DNA of 64,000 bases from Pleomorphomonas oryzae DSM 16300 (GCF_000422965.1 NZ_KE383965.1:75225-139224), one strand, 5' to 3'. Shown: positions 32,979 to 42,321, numbered from the stretch's first letter. Translations and numbers: made by a program. The notes: generated by a model from the letters alone, not told the origin.

Positions 32979-34103
32979 ATGGAAAAATCCCTAAACCTGA
33001 AGAAGATCATTCTTCTTTCCGGCGCCTTGTCGGCCTACTGGATCGGCTCCGGCTTCTCGACCGGCCAGGAGATCCTGCAATTCTTCTCCAGCAGCGGCAC
33101 CAACGGGCTGATCGCCGCCATGATCTTCATGGTGATCACCTGCGTTCTGACCTTCCTGCTGTTCAGCATCGGTCAGAAGAAGCAGTTCGCCAACCCCTAT
33201 GACGTGTTCGAGCATTACTGCGGCAAGTACGTCGGCCAAGTCTACATCTGGTACAGCGTTGCCCTGATCTACGGCATCATGGTCGTCATGCTGGCCGGCG
33301 CCGGCGCCACCCTTCACCAGTATTTCCAGTTGCCGACCTACGCGGGGATCTGGATCATCGGCCTGCTCGCCTTGGGTACGACGTTGCTCGGCGTTGAAAA
33401 GCTGATCAACATCATCGGCACGATCGGGCCGGTCAAGATTGTGTTCATGGTCATCGTCGGTTGCGCCGGCCTCTATACGCTGTCGCAGCAGACGGGCCTC
33501 CTCAGCGAAGCCAACGCGGCGATGCCGACGCTGGGCTTCAACTACGCCTCTTCCAACTGGGCCTGGTCGGGCGCGCTCTACGCCTTCCTGGCGCTGATCG
33601 TCAGCATACCCTTCCAAGTGGCTTGCGGCGCCTCGGCCGGCAGCCTGAAAGAGGCGCGTGTGTCGGCGCTGGTGGGTGTTGCCGGCTTCACGCTGGCCAT
33701 CGTCATGCTGGTGATCGCCGAGCTGGTCTACTACAAGCTGATCGTCGGCCAGCAGGTTCCGACGCTGGCCATCACCAACGCCATCTCGCCGGTGCTGGGC
33801 TTCATCTTCACCGTGCTGATCGTGCTGTGCATCTACTCGGCGGTCGCCTCGTTCCTGTTGATGACCGTCCGCAAGTTCGCCGCCGACAAGACCATGAAGT
33901 TCAACCTGATCGCCACGGTGCTCGCCGCCGTCGGCATCGTATTCGGCGGCATCCTGCCGTTCGACAAGCTGGTGAACATCCTGTTCCCGTTCGCCGGCTA
34001 CTCGGCGATCGTCTTCGCCTGCTTCATGATCTACAAGGAGTTCATCTCCAAGAAGGTCGATGACGCGGTACCCGCCGCCGCCGTCATCGAGAAGGCCAAG
34101 TAA
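32979..34103 (+). CDS. YkvI-family membrane transporter
   Basis: 374 residues, about 10 transmembrane helices, LeuT-fold/APC-superfamily relative of the YkvI group: the N-terminal 'ILLSGALSAYWIGSGFSTGQEILQFF' carries the unwound-helix glycine motif typical of sodium-coupled amino acid transporters. By position it probably imports the substrate (cysteine, a thiazoline or a similar sulfur amino acid) used by the two upstream enzymes. GGAG lies 6 bp before ATG 32979; GTG 32967 and ATG 32976 are alternatives. The 106-bp gap from cyuA has no terminator, so cotranscription is likely. Confidence 0.82.
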   Translation: MEKSLNLKKIILLSGALSAYWIGSGFSTGQEILQFFSSSGTNGLIAAMIFMVITCVLTFLLFSIGQKKQFANPYDVFEHYCGKYVGQVYIWYSVALIYGIMVVMLAGAGATLHQYFQLPTYAGIWIIGLLALGTTLLGVEKLINIIGTIGPVKIVFMVIVGCAGLYTLSQQTGLLSEANAAMPTLGFNYASSNWAWSGALYAFLALIVSIPFQVACGASAGSLKEARVSALVGVAGFTLAIVMLVIAELVYYKLIVGQQVPTLAITNAISPVLGFIFTVLIVLCIYSAVASFLLMTVRKFAADKTMKFNLIATVLAAVGIVFGGILPFDKLVNILFPFAGYSAIVFACFMIYKEFISKKVDDAVPAAAVIEKAK

Positions 34104-34179
34104 CCTCTCCTACGAAGCCTTCCTCGCGGGTTCCCCGTGGCTCCAGCCATAGGGGACCTGCTTGTCGTTTGGTAGGGTG

Positions 34180-35469
34180 TCACGCGCCCTCGGCCAGCGC
34201 GCCGATGCGCAGCGTGGCGATCAGCGTCAGGCCGAGCAGGGCGGAGACGAGGCCGACGATGGCCGGCCAGCCGCCGAGGCTCCACACCCAGCCTCCCCCT
34301 GAGCCCATGCTGGAGGAGCCGGCGTAATAGGCGAGGAGGTAGAGCGAGGAGGCGTGGCCCTTGGAACCGCGCGCCAGCCGCCCCACCCAGCCGCTGGCGA
34401 CGGCGTGGATGATGAAGAAGCCGCCGGTGACGCCGACGAGGCCGAGCACGATCATGACGAGCGAGGACGACAGCGTCATCAGCGTGCCCGCGGCCATGAC
34501 GGCGACGCCGGAGAGCTGGGCCGGCATCCGCCCGTAGCGGTCGGCCAAGACGCCGGCCAAAGGCGAGGCGAAGACGCCGGAGATGTAGACCAGGAAGATG
34601 GCGCTGATGGCGCCCGGCGACAGGCCGAAGGGATCGTCTGATAGCCGGAAGGTCAGGTAGTTGAAGGTGGCGACGAAGCTGCCGAGCGCCAGGAAGCCGC
34701 AGAGGAAGACCAGCGGCAGGCCGGGGGTGGCAAGATGGCCGAGCCAGGTGCGGCCATGGTCGGCGAAGCTCATGCCCTTGCGGCGGATGAAGTGGCGCGA
34801 GGGTGGCAGCAGGAGGGCAAAGCCGATGGCGGCGATCAGGTCGAGCCCGCCGAGCACCGTCAGCGCCGTGCGCCAGGAGCAGATTTCCAGGAGCAGGCCG
34901 ACGCCGACGCGGCCGGCCATGCCGCCGAAGGCGACGCCGCCGACGTAAAGGCCCATGGCGGTGCCGAGGCAGCGCGGGTCGATCTCCTCGGCCAGATAGG
35001 CCATGGCCACGGCCGGCACGCCGCCCAGGATGAAGCCCTCGGCGGCGCGCAGCGCCAAGAGCAGGTGCCAGTCGGGCGACAGTGCCGCGCCGATGTGGCA
35101 GAGCGCCGCGCCGAGCATGGACCAGAACATCATGCCGCGCCGGCCGAAGCTCTCGGAAAAGGCGCCGGCCAGCATGATGGCGACGGCGAGGCTGCCGGTG
35201 GTCAGCGACAGCGCCAGCGAGCTTTCCGCCGGGCTGACGCCATAGTGCTGCACCAGGCTCGGCAGTAGCGGCTGGATGGCATAGAGCAGCGAGAAGGTGG
35301 AGAAGCCGGCGAGGAACAGCGCCAGGGAGATGCGGCGATAGGCGGCGCTGCCCTTGACGACATAGGTCTTCTCTGGGGTCTTTTCTGGGGCCGTCTCGGC
35401 CGGCTTTTGGGGTGGTGTATCGGGGGTGGTGTCAGTGGGGAAAGCTTCGAGGGGGGAGGCGAGTGTCAT
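34180..35469 (-). CDS. MFS transporter (YnfM-like exporter)
   Basis: 429 residues with 12 predicted transmembrane helices. Motif A-like loops 'SESFGRRGMMFWSML' and 'LADRYGRMPAQLSG' in the two halves, and 'FSTFSLLYAIQPLLPSLVQHYGVSPAESSLALS' at helix 1, as in the YnfM/YgaY drug and arabinose exporters. A 40-residue Pro/Thr-rich cytoplasmic leader precedes helix 1. Divergent from the LysR gene at 35566, which is its likely regulator. Confidence 0.88.
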   Translation of the reverse strand: MTLASPLEAFPTDTTPDTPPQKPAETAPEKTPEKTYVVKGSAAYRRISLALFLAGFSTFSLLYAIQPLLPSLVQHYGVSPAESSLALSLTTGSLAVAIMLAGAFSESFGRRGMMFWSMLGAALCHIGAALSPDWHLLLALRAAEGFILGGVPAVAMAYLAEEIDPRCLGTAMGLYVGGVAFGGMAGRVGVGLLLEICSWRTALTVLGGLDLIAAIGFALLLPPSRHFIRRKGMSFADHGRTWLGHLATPGLPLVFLCGFLALGSFVATFNYLTFRLSDDPFGLSPGAISAIFLVYISGVFASPLAGVLADRYGRMPAQLSGVAVMAAGTLMTLSSSLVMIVLGLVGVTGGFFIIHAVASGWVGRLARGSKGHASSLYLLAYYAGSSSMGSGGGWVWSLGGWPAIVGLVSALLGLTLIATLRIGALAEGA

Positions 35470-35565
35470 GAACCAAATCCAGTTGCGGCGCGCACCCTAC
35501 TCCCCGGCGTGTTATAGATCGTCGGCAATTTACTTCATTCAGCTATCACATTATTCTATACCTTG

Positions 35566-36507
35566 ATGGACATCTCCCAGCTGCGCACTTTCGCCCTCGT
35601 CGCCGATCTCGGCAGCCTCAACAAGGCGTCGGGGCGGCTGCGCATCGCCCAGCCGGCGCTCTCCCGCCAGATCCGCCTGATGGAGGAGGAACTGGGCGTG
35701 CGGCTGTTCGAGCGGCACGGCCGCGGCATGCGGTTGACCGACCACGGCATCGCGGCACTCGATCATGCCCGGCATATCCTGGGCGAGCTCGAAGACATGC
35801 GCGCGGCGGTGGGCGGGCCGGAGGCCGGCATGGTCGGCAGCGTATCGGTGGGGCTGTCGCCCACCATCTCCAACGCCTTGTCGGTGCCGCTGGTCGCCGC
35901 CTTTCGTCAGGCCCATCCGGCGGTCAGGGTGCGCATCGTCACCTCCTACACCGGCTATCTGCTGGACAGCCTGTTCCGGGGCGATATCGACGCGGCCATC
36001 CTCTACAGCGCCAGGGCCAACCAGGTGCTCAGGACCGAGCCGATCCTGTCGGAAAACCTGTTCCTGATCGGTCCGGTCAGCGCCGATCTCAGCCCCGAAC
36101 GCCCGGTGGAATTCAGGGAGCTCGCGGCGCTGCCGCTGCTCTTGCCGAGCCGCGGCCACGACCTCCGGGCGGTCGTCGAGGACTGCGCGCGGCAGGCCGG
36201 CATCGACATCGACGTGGTGGTGGAGGTGGATGGCTATGGCTCGCTGAAGGAGCTGGTGGGGGCGGGCTACGGCTACACCATCATGCCGGCGACCGCCTTC
36301 GAGCGGGAGCCGACGGCCGGCGACTTCCGCCGCGCTCCGCTCGTCAACCCCGCGCCGGTGCGCCAACTGGCGCTCTGCTATCCGCGCGACCGGCGCGTTT
36401 CGCGGGCGGCGCTGTTTGCCGGCGAGGTGATGAAGGAGAAGATGATCGGACTGGTGCGCGAGGGCACCTGGAACGGCACGCTGCTCACCGAGGCGGACCG
36501 GCCCTGA
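35566..36507 (+). CDS. LysR-family regulator
   Basis: 313 residues. N-terminal winged helix 'MDISQLRTFALVADLGSLNKASGRLRIAQPALSRQIRLMEEELGVRLFERHGRGMRLT', then a standard substrate-binding domain. The HTH resembles the Nac/Cbl-like LysR subgroup (FALVADLGSLNKAS). ATG 35566 follows a TTG that is also in frame. Divergent from the MFS exporter with a 96-bp AT-rich intergenic region, so it probably controls export. Confidence 0.9.
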   Translation: MDISQLRTFALVADLGSLNKASGRLRIAQPALSRQIRLMEEELGVRLFERHGRGMRLTDHGIAALDHARHILGELEDMRAAVGGPEAGMVGSVSVGLSPTISNALSVPLVAAFRQAHPAVRVRIVTSYTGYLLDSLFRGDIDAAILYSARANQVLRTEPILSENLFLIGPVSADLSPERPVEFRELAALPLLLPSRGHDLRAVVEDCARQAGIDIDVVVEVDGYGSLKELVGAGYGYTIMPATAFEREPTAGDFRRAPLVNPAPVRQLALCYPRDRRVSRAALFAGEVMKEKMIGLVREGTWNGTLLTEADRP

Positions 36508-36634
36508 CGCGCTGGCCGGCGTGAGGCTCTGCTGTCCTATTCCGGCAGTTGATGCGCATGCTTCTTTCGGCGAGCGGCGGGAACTGTTGCGCGGCGCGCG
36601 CGGTTGTCTAGTCCTTCGGGTTGGAGATGCGATG

Positions 36635-37027
36635 ATGGACGAGTTCGAGGGCGGATGCCTGTGCGGCGCCGTGCGGCTCAAGGCAACCGGGCGGCCCTAT
36701 CGGGTGGGGCTCTGCCACTGCGTCGACTGTCGCAAGCATACCGGGGCGCTGTTCCATGCCTCGGCGATCTTTCCCGAGGATGCCGTGGTGATCGAGGGCG
36801 AGACCTCCGACTACAAGGGCCGGCATTTCTGCCCGCGCTGCGGCTCGTCGGTGTTTGGCAGGAGCGGCGACGAGATCGAGGTGAGCCTCGGCGCGCTCGA
36901 CGCGCCCAACCAGCTGACGCCGACCTATGAGGTCTGGGCCAGCCGCCATGAGGCCTGGCTGCCGTCGTTTTCGCTGAAGCGCAGCTATGAACGCGAGCGC
37001 GAGGGCGTGGACCGTTTCGAGGCGTGA
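36635..37027 (+). CDS. GFA/CENP-V-domain protein, copy 1
   Basis: 130 residues, Mss4-like fold. Zinc ligands are in GGCLCGAVR, GLCHCVDCRKHTG and FCPRCGSSVFGR, the normal GFA set. The family was named for glutathione-dependent formaldehyde activation; most small members have unknown substrates, probably glutathione adducts. Start at MDEFEGG (GGAG at 36623-36626). Similar to the next gene across its length, so it is a tandem duplicate. Confidence 0.87.
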   Translation: MDEFEGGCLCGAVRLKATGRPYRVGLCHCVDCRKHTGALFHASAIFPEDAVVIEGETSDYKGRHFCPRCGSSVFGRSGDEIEVSLGALDAPNQLTPTYEVWASRHEAWLPSFSLKRSYEREREGVDRFEA

Positions 37028-37136
37028 TCGGCCGCGACTGATCGAAAAGCGGTTGTCCGGACAGCGGAATCCGCTGCCTCGCCTCTGCCGTCGAATGATA
37101 TAATCCGGCCAGCCAACGTACCGGAGGAGGTCTGGC

Positions 37137-37529
37137 ATGGACCAGGTCAAGGGCGGATGCCTGTGTGGTGACGTGCGACTTGTGGCAACCGGACGGCCCT
37201 ATCGGGTCGGCATCTGCCATTGCCTCGAATGCCGCAAGCATAGCGGGGCGCTGTTCCACGCCTCGGCAATCTTCCCCGAGGAGGCCGTGACCATCGAAGG
37301 CGAGACGCGCGATTACAACGGGCGGTATTTCTGCCCGCGGTGCGGCTCGTCGGTGTTCGGGCGGAGCGGCGATGAGATTGAGGTCAACCTCGGCACTCTG
37401 GATCACATCGACCAGTTCCAGCCGACCTACGAGCTCTGGACCATCCGCCGCGAAGCCTGGCTGCCGCCGTTCCCGCTGAAGCACAGCTACCAGCGCGACC
37501 GCGAGAGCGAGGGACGGTTCGAGGATTAG
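37137..37529 (+). CDS. GFA/CENP-V-domain protein, copy 2
   Basis: 130 residues, same length and zinc motifs as copy 1 (GGCLCGDVR, ICHCLECRKHSG, FCPRCGSSVFGRSGDEIEV). Roughly three quarters of positions are identical by eye, yet the genes are 109 bp apart with unlike spacers, so the duplication is not very recent. GGAGGAGG lies 6 bp before the start. Confidence 0.87.
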   Translation: MDQVKGGCLCGDVRLVATGRPYRVGICHCLECRKHSGALFHASAIFPEEAVTIEGETRDYNGRYFCPRCGSSVFGRSGDEIEVNLGTLDHIDQFQPTYELWTIRREAWLPPFPLKHSYQRDRESEGRFED

Positions 37530-37569
37530 GGCGCGGGCTGAAAAGCGGCCCCGCTTCAAGAGGGCTTCA

Positions 37570-38487
37570 CTAGGACGGTGCGAGGTGCCCTGGATCGAGA
37601 AGCTCGTCGGCATGGCTGGCGACGAGATCAAGAAACGCTTTCGTTTTCATGAGGGTATGCGGGGCGGCTGGATAGATCGCGTGCACGTCGAGGGGCTGAA
37701 GCCGGTATTGCGGCAGGATAGGGATCAACCGTCCGGCGGTGACGTCCCCGGCGCAAACGGTCGTATGCAGCGCGCCGATCCCCGCTCCGGCGAGCAGCGC
37801 ATCCAGCAGCGGCTTCCAGTGATTGACACGCCAGGTGGTGCGGATCGGCGCTTCCGTGACGCCGCCATCCGGTCCTGTCAGGCGCAGGCGGTTGTCAGGG
37901 GCCATCCCGGCGATGCGGATGAACGGGTGGGCCACCAGATCTCGCGGCGATAACGGTGCCGGGCATCTCGCCAGATAGTCGGGCGAGGCCAGCAGCATGC
38001 GGCGCACCGCCCCGATCCTGCGGGCGATAAAATTGCCGTCGCTGATGGTGCCGATCCGGATGGAAACGTCGACGCCCTCCACCACCGGCTCGACGAACCG
38101 GTCGTTCAGGGTGAGATCAATGGCCAATTCGGGGTGAAGCCGCTGGAATTTCAGCAGAAGCGGCGGCAGCGTGACCTCGCCGAGGCCGTGCGGGGCGGCT
38201 ATGCGAAAGGTGCCCCGAAGCGCGCCGTCGATCGAACTGACGACGGCCTGCGCCTCATCCGCCGCCTCCAGGGCATATTTGGCCCGTTCATAGAACAGGC
38301 TGCCGGCGTCCGTCGTCCGTACCGAGCGGGTCGTCCGGTCGAGCAGGCGAACGCCGAGGTGCCGCTCCAGCCGCTCGATGCGCTCGCTGACGGTTGGCTG
38401 CCCGAGGTTGAGGTCGCGGGCGGCGGCCGACAGGCTCCCGCGCTCGACGACGCGCGTGTAGATGCGCATGGCTGACAAGATATCCAT
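37570..38487 (-). CDS. LysR-family regulator
   Basis: 305 residues. HTH 'MDILSAMRIYTRVVERGSLSAAARDLNLGQPTVSERIERLERHLGVRLLDRTTRSVRTTDAG' is the CrgA/DmlR-type subgroup that typically controls a divergent oxidoreductase gene. The neighbour on the other strand is an SDR, and an ATCGC-N5-GCGAT box lies between them. Confidence 0.9.
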   Translation of the reverse strand: MDILSAMRIYTRVVERGSLSAAARDLNLGQPTVSERIERLERHLGVRLLDRTTRSVRTTDAGSLFYERAKYALEAADEAQAVVSSIDGALRGTFRIAAPHGLGEVTLPPLLLKFQRLHPELAIDLTLNDRFVEPVVEGVDVSIRIGTISDGNFIARRIGAVRRMLLASPDYLARCPAPLSPRDLVAHPFIRIAGMAPDNRLRLTGPDGGVTEAPIRTTWRVNHWKPLLDALLAGAGIGALHTTVCAGDVTAGRLIPILPQYRLQPLDVHAIYPAAPHTLMKTKAFLDLVASHADELLDPGHLAPS

Positions 38488-38497
38488 GCCTCAATAT

Positions 38498-38512
38498 ATC
38501 GCAATAAGCGAT
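38498..38512. promoter_or_regulatory. LysR-type binding box
   Basis: ATCGC-AATAA-GCGAT, a perfect interrupted palindrome with a T-N11-A context, 11 bp upstream of the lysR start and in the shared promoter region. Confidence 0.65.
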
Positions 38513-38596
38513 GAATAATATCGTAGTTTGCTACCTTATCATCAAATTTACGATGAGTGAGGATGCGGCCGTTCCGAAATTCACCAGGAGGCTCAG

Positions 38597-39349
38597 ATGC
38601 ATCCAGACCTTCGCGCAATAGCGCGCCCGCTTTCATCATCCCTTTCCGGCCAGACCGTCGCCGTCATCGGCGGGTCGTCGGGAATAGGCCTTGCCGTGGC
38701 CAGACAGGCCAAGCAGCTCGGGGCCGATCTGGTGCTGATCGCCCGCGACGCCGAGAAGCTTCGAAGTGCGGCGATTTCCATCGGCGGCGCGACCGAGATC
38801 GTTGCCGACATATCGGTCACCTCGCCATCCTTTCCGACGTTCCGGGATGTGGCGCGCCTCGATCACCTGGTCATCACGGCGGGAACGGCGCGGCTTTTGC
38901 CGCTGAAAGACTATGGGGCCGACAATCTCCATGGGGTGATGGCCGAGCGGCTGGTCGGCCCTCTGCTGGCGATCCAGGCGGCGGTGCCCCTACTGCACCC
39001 GGAAGGCTCGATTACGCTCACCTCGGCACAGCTGGGCACGCGCCCTCTGGCCGTCGGCGCGGCCATGGCCGCCGCGGTCGCCGCCGTCGAAACGCTGACG
39101 CGCGCCCTCGCGCTGGAGCTTGCGCCGCTGCGGGTCAATGCCGTCGCGCCGGGGCTCATCGATACGCCGCTCCTCGACCATCTTCTCGGCGACAACAAGC
39201 ATCAGGTCTTCGACACCTCGGCGGCGAGCCTTCCGGCGCGGCGCATCGGTCTGCCGGACGACGTCGCGCAGGCCATCCTGTTTCTGATGATCAACAGCTT
39301 CGTCACGGGAGAAATTCTGCATGTCGATGGCGGTGGCCGCTGGGTATGA
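38597..39349 (+). CDS. Short-chain dehydrogenase/reductase
   Basis: 250 residues. Cofactor motif AVIGGSSGIGLAVARQAKQLGADLVLIARD (GxxxGIG). The usual NNAG is replaced by 'HLVITAGTARLLP' and the YxxxK region is atypical ('VGAAMAAAVAAVETLTRALALELAPLRVNAVAPGLIDTPL' without an obvious Tyr). It may be a catalytically altered SDR. AGGAGG lies 6 bp upstream. Probably activated by the divergent LysR regulator. Confidence 0.88.
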   Translation: MHPDLRAIARPLSSSLSGQTVAVIGGSSGIGLAVARQAKQLGADLVLIARDAEKLRSAAISIGGATEIVADISVTSPSFPTFRDVARLDHLVITAGTARLLPLKDYGADNLHGVMAERLVGPLLAIQAAVPLLHPEGSITLTSAQLGTRPLAVGAAMAAAVAAVETLTRALALELAPLRVNAVAPGLIDTPLLDHLLGDNKHQVFDTSAASLPARRIGLPDDVAQAILFLMINSFVTGEILHVDGGGRWV

Positions 39350-39416
39350 CGCCAGCTTCGAGGGAGACCGCGAGGGCACGGGGCGGTATGAGGATTGAGG
39401 GATTTGGGGGCGCGGA

Positions 39417-39570
39417 GATCGATATCGGCCGCAGCGTCTTCTGGTCCTGAGGTCCTCTGCCTTCGCAGAGGAAAACAGATTTATATCATTAAAACATACA
39501 CATAGGGTGTCTTCCTCTGCGAAGGCAGAGGACCCCAGGCAGGATAGAACGAGGGGGAGCTATAGGGCGC
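39417..39570. repeat. Bipartite REP-like element, copy 8
   Basis: Arms GGTCCTCTGCCTTCGCAGAGG (39451-39471) and CCTCTGCGAAGGCAGAGGAC (39513-39532), both with an internal CCTCTGC/GCAGAGG stem. The outer end overlaps the stop codon of the PIMT-like gene. Confidence 0.85.
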
Positions 39571-40405
39571 CGCCCACCCCAGCCGACGAGAACCAGACAT
39601 CCGGGTAGATGGCGACGGCGGTATCATCCGGGATGCGGTCGGCGGTGCGCCAGATCGAGCGGATGGAGCGCACTTCGTCGGCGGTCTTCGGCAGTCGCGT
39701 CGATGGCAGTTGCGACGCACCGACGCAGGGGATGAACCATGACCGCATCAAGGAGGTGACGGAAAAGCCGTGGCTGCCGGCCCGGACCAGCAGTGTCAGC
39801 GCGATCTCCTCGCTCGGCCGCCAGGGAAAGATCAGCCGTCCGCCTGGCTTCAGGGCGGTGAGCCAACCGGCCGGCGGCGCGGCGATGGCGGCGTTGACGT
39901 AGATGACGTCGGAGGGGGACAGCGGCAGCTGGGTGGCGTCGCCATGGATCAGCGTGACGCCCTCGAAGGGGGCGAGGTTGCGGCGGGCGCTGTCGGCGAG
40001 GCGCTCGTCGATCTCGAAGGCGGTGACGCTGCCGTTCGGCAGCACCAGCATGGCGAGGATGGCGGTGTAATAGCCGGTGCCGGCGCCTATGTGGGCCACG
40101 ATCTCGCCGCGCTCCGGCGCGACGGCGGCGATCCAGGCGGCATGCAGCGAGGGCTCGCCGTTATTGATCGACTTGGCGGCATCCAGCGTGACCAGAACGT
40201 CCTGGTAGAGATAGGCCGGGTCGGCGCTCGGCGTCTCATGAGGAAGCCCGTTGACGATCAATCGCCATGGTCCGGGCGGCAGGAAAGCCTCGCGAGGGAT
40301 GGTCGCGAAGGCACGCTCGATGCGGGGATCGGTCGATCTGCTGGCGGACGTGACGACCCGCGCGTAAAACGCCCGGACTTCCTCGATGCTAGCCCGCTTG
40401 GCCAT
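39560..40405 (-). CDS. PIMT-like methyltransferase
   Basis: 281 residues. 'RIERAFATIPREAFLPPGPW' and 'EIVAHIGAGTGYYTAILAMLV' resemble protein-L-isoaspartate O-methyltransferase (PREaFvp, the VLEIGtGSGYqtA motif with H instead of E). After the SAM domain a PIMT-unlike C-terminus follows. It may repair isoaspartyl residues or act on another substrate. Isolated gene between REP copy 8 and the toxin-antitoxin pair. Confidence 0.8.
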   Translation of the reverse strand: MAKRASIEEVRAFYARVVTSASRSTDPRIERAFATIPREAFLPPGPWRLIVNGLPHETPSADPAYLYQDVLVTLDAAKSINNGEPSLHAAWIAAVAPERGEIVAHIGAGTGYYTAILAMLVLPNGSVTAFEIDERLADSARRNLAPFEGVTLIHGDATQLPLSPSDVIYVNAAIAAPPAGWLTALKPGGRLIFPWRPSEEIALTLLVRAGSHGFSVTSLMRSWFIPCVGASQLPSTRLPKTADEVRSIRSIWRTADRIPDDTAVAIYPDVWFSSAGVGGAL

Positions 40406-40570
40406 GGTGAGCCCCCATCCGCCCTGATGCGGGGTATATGGGGATGGCGGGGTGTGCCGGGTAGATTGGTAGGGGTTGCGGGGTTTAGATCAGGAATAAG
40501 CACGGCATCGACCCAGCAATCGATTAGTCTCGATTTTCTTGTCTTTATGTCCTATATATGAGACAGTTTT

Positions 40571-40873
40571 ATGATCGAACTTCGTCAGACCGAACGGTTC
40601 GAGGTCTGGCTCAACCGCCTCACGGACAGAAGCGCACGATCTCGCATTCTGGTCCGGATCGATCGCCTGGCGCTTGGCAATCCTGGCGATGTGAAGCCGG
40701 TCGGACAAGGTGTGTCGGAGCTTCGGATCGATTATGGACCTGGCTATCGCGTGTATTTCGTTCGGCGCGGCGAAAAACTGATCGTTCTGCTGGCCGGAGG
40801 CGATAAGCGCACGCAGTCCAAGGACATCGTAGAGGCAATTGCTTTGGCTGCAGCATGGAGAGACGAAGCATGA
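40571..40873 (+). CDS. RelE/ParE-fold toxin (HigB/PF05973-like)
   Basis: 100 residues of the 'addiction module killer protein' type: 'RTERFEVWLNRLTDRSARSRILVRIDRLALGNPGDVKPVGQGVSELRIDYGPGYRVYFVRRGEKLIVLLAGGDKRTQSKDIVEAI' (with QTERF in the actual sequence). It has the conserved basic and Tyr residues (R..Y....YR.YF, K..Q..DI). Probably a ribosome-dependent mRNA cleaving toxin. Followed by its antitoxin with a 4-bp overlap; the pair looks intact, unlike the other toxin remnants in the window. Confidence 0.88.
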   Translation: MIELRQTERFEVWLNRLTDRSARSRILVRIDRLALGNPGDVKPVGQGVSELRIDYGPGYRVYFVRRGEKLIVLLAGGDKRTQSKDIVEAIALAAAWRDEA

Positions 40874-41172
40874 CGACGGTTACCAAGCCATTCGACAGCG
40901 CTGCCTTTCTTCAAAGCGCCGATGATATCGCTGCCTATCTGGAAGCCGCGTTCGAAGATGGCGATCCGGCGCTCGTCACCCACGCCTTGGGCGTGATTGC
41001 GCGCGCCCAAGGGATGACCAAGCTTGCCCGCGATACTGGCCTCGGGCGGCAGAATCTCTATGTCGCGTTGTCCGAGGGTGGCAATCCGACTCTGGCTAAC
41101 TTCATGGCCATTACCAAGGCGCTTGGGCTGGCGGTTCGGGTGGAGCCGATCCAGAGCGATGCGGCCGAATGA
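40870..41172 (+). CDS. Cognate antitoxin (HTH, addiction module antidote)
   Basis: 100 residues from ATG 40870, overlapping the toxin stop (ATGA). 'DIAAYLEAAFEDGDPALVTHALGVIARAQGMTKLARDTGLGRQNLYVALSEGGNPTLANFMAITKALGL' is the standard antidote family: an N-terminal toxin-binding helix and a C-terminal HTH. It neutralises the toxin and represses the operon. Confidence 0.88.
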   Translation: MTTVTKPFDSAAFLQSADDIAAYLEAAFEDGDPALVTHALGVIARAQGMTKLARDTGLGRQNLYVALSEGGNPTLANFMAITKALGLAVRVEPIQSDAAE

Positions 41173-41211
41173 GACGATGAAGCCATTAGCGGCGTGAGAT
41201 TTGGGGGAAGG

Positions 41212-41278
41212 TCGATATTAGCCGTTGCTCCCCATCCTGCCCGAGGCACTTGCCTGCGCAAGGACGACAGCTTGATTT
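41212..41278. repeat. Single-arm REP-like element, copy 9
   Basis: GATATTAGCCG (41213) then CATCCTGCCCGAGGCACTTG and CCTGCGCAAGGACGACAGC. One degenerate arm; no partner. Confidence 0.65.
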
Positions 41279-41301
41279 AGCCGTGCATGCCCTGAGCATG
41301 G

Positions 41302-41670
41302 TTAGCTGATAGAGCGCTCGAAGATAAATCCGCCAGGAATGCTTCTATTATTGCCCTCGCCGTATTCTGCGAGCGCAGACCTGATTGCTGCGATGAATTC
41401 AACACCGATCGCCGTAAGCTGCGACCAACCCGGATAGTGCTGGTCGACCGTGCGTAAAATATCCAGGAAGGCACTTTCGGCCGAACTGGCGCCAGCAGCG
41501 GCGAACACCGTAACTTGATCCGACAGTACGCCGGCATCCCACAAACGCTTCGCAGCGGCTCGGTTAGCTGAAGAATCCCAGATCCAAACGGGTTGTGAGT
41601 GCGCCAACTCCGCCAGTTTCTCTCCAAAGCTTCGGTCGAGAACAACGGCGACCTTTTTCTTTGCGAGCAT
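41302..41670 (-). CDS. Unknown small protein
   Basis: 122 residues, MLAKKKVAVVLDRSFGEKLAELAHSQPV..., with an alternating helix/strand pattern (VAVVLD, PVWIWDS, VTVFAAAG) suggestive of a small Rossmann-like fold. No motif recognised. Minus-strand gene without clear operon partners; the frame is long and amino acid composition normal, so I consider it real. Confidence 0.6.
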   Translation of the reverse strand: MLAKKKVAVVLDRSFGEKLAELAHSQPVWIWDSSANRAAAKRLWDAGVLSDQVTVFAAAGASSAESAFLDILRTVDQHYPGWSQLTAIGVEFIAAIRSALAEYGEGNNRSIPGGFIFERSIS

Positions 41671-41771
41671 TTGTTTGTCCAGCTTCCTCAGTCAACTGTG
41701 CATTTCGGGCGAGAAAGTATGACTGCTCAACCCCAGAGAACAGCTCCAGCCGTTGGGTAGGCTCTTGGTGC

Positions 41772-42290
41772 TCAGGGGTGAGGTTCGGGCTTCCGGGCCA
41801 GCACCAGTTTGCGCAGCAACGTTTCCAGCGTGGTGGCTTCCTCCGGTGTCAGGGCATCGAGCACCGTGCTTTCGAAGGCCATGTCTTCGCGGAAGGCGCG
41901 TTCGACGAGGGTGGCGCCTTCCGGCGTCAGTTGCACCAGCATGCTGCGGGCGTCCTCCGGATCGGGCAGGCGGGCGATCAGGCCGGCTTTTTCCAGGCGC
42001 GTGAGGCGGGCGGTGAGGCCGCCGGAGGAGATCATCAGCCAGCGGTAGAGCTCGGTCGGCCGGAGGCAATAGGGCGAGCCGGAGCGGCGGAGCGTGGCGA
42101 TGACGTCGAACTCGCCGCTGTCGAGATCATATTTTTTGAAGATCGCCTCGATCGGTGGGCGTAGGTTGAGCGTTATCCAACGCATGCGGCCGAGAATGGC
42201 CATGCCGCGCGTGTCGAGGTCGGGCAGCTCCGCTGCCCATTGCGCACGCCGGAGATCGACGCCGTCCTGTTCGTCCACTTGTCTTGACAT
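41772..42290 (-). CDS. MarR-family regulator
   Basis: 172 residues from ATG 42290. HTH: 'FDVIATLRRSGSPYCLRPTELYRWLMISSGGLTARLTRLEKAGLIARLPDPEDARSMLVQLT', as in the MarR subgroup with an N-terminal 'AILGRMRWITLNLRPPIEAIFKKYDL' arm. It is divergent from the metallo-beta-lactamase gene, and its own start codon lies within one of two identical operators, so it should repress itself and the divergent gene. Confidence 0.9.
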   Translation of the reverse strand: MSRQVDEQDGVDLRRAQWAAELPDLDTRGMAILGRMRWITLNLRPPIEAIFKKYDLDSGEFDVIATLRRSGSPYCLRPTELYRWLMISSGGLTARLTRLEKAGLIARLPDPEDARSMLVQLTPEGATLVERAFREDMAFESTVLDALTPEEATTLETLLRKLVLARKPEPHP

Positions 42291-42321
42291 CAAGACATCT
42301 CCTGCTATCTTGACATCAAGA
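42282..42321. promoter_or_regulatory. Twin MarR operators
   Basis: Two identical 14-bp sites TCTTGACATCAAGA at 42282-42295 and 42308-42321, 26 bp apart (about 2.5 turns). The first covers the marR start codon; the second is 25 bp before the divergent ATG. Confidence 0.8.
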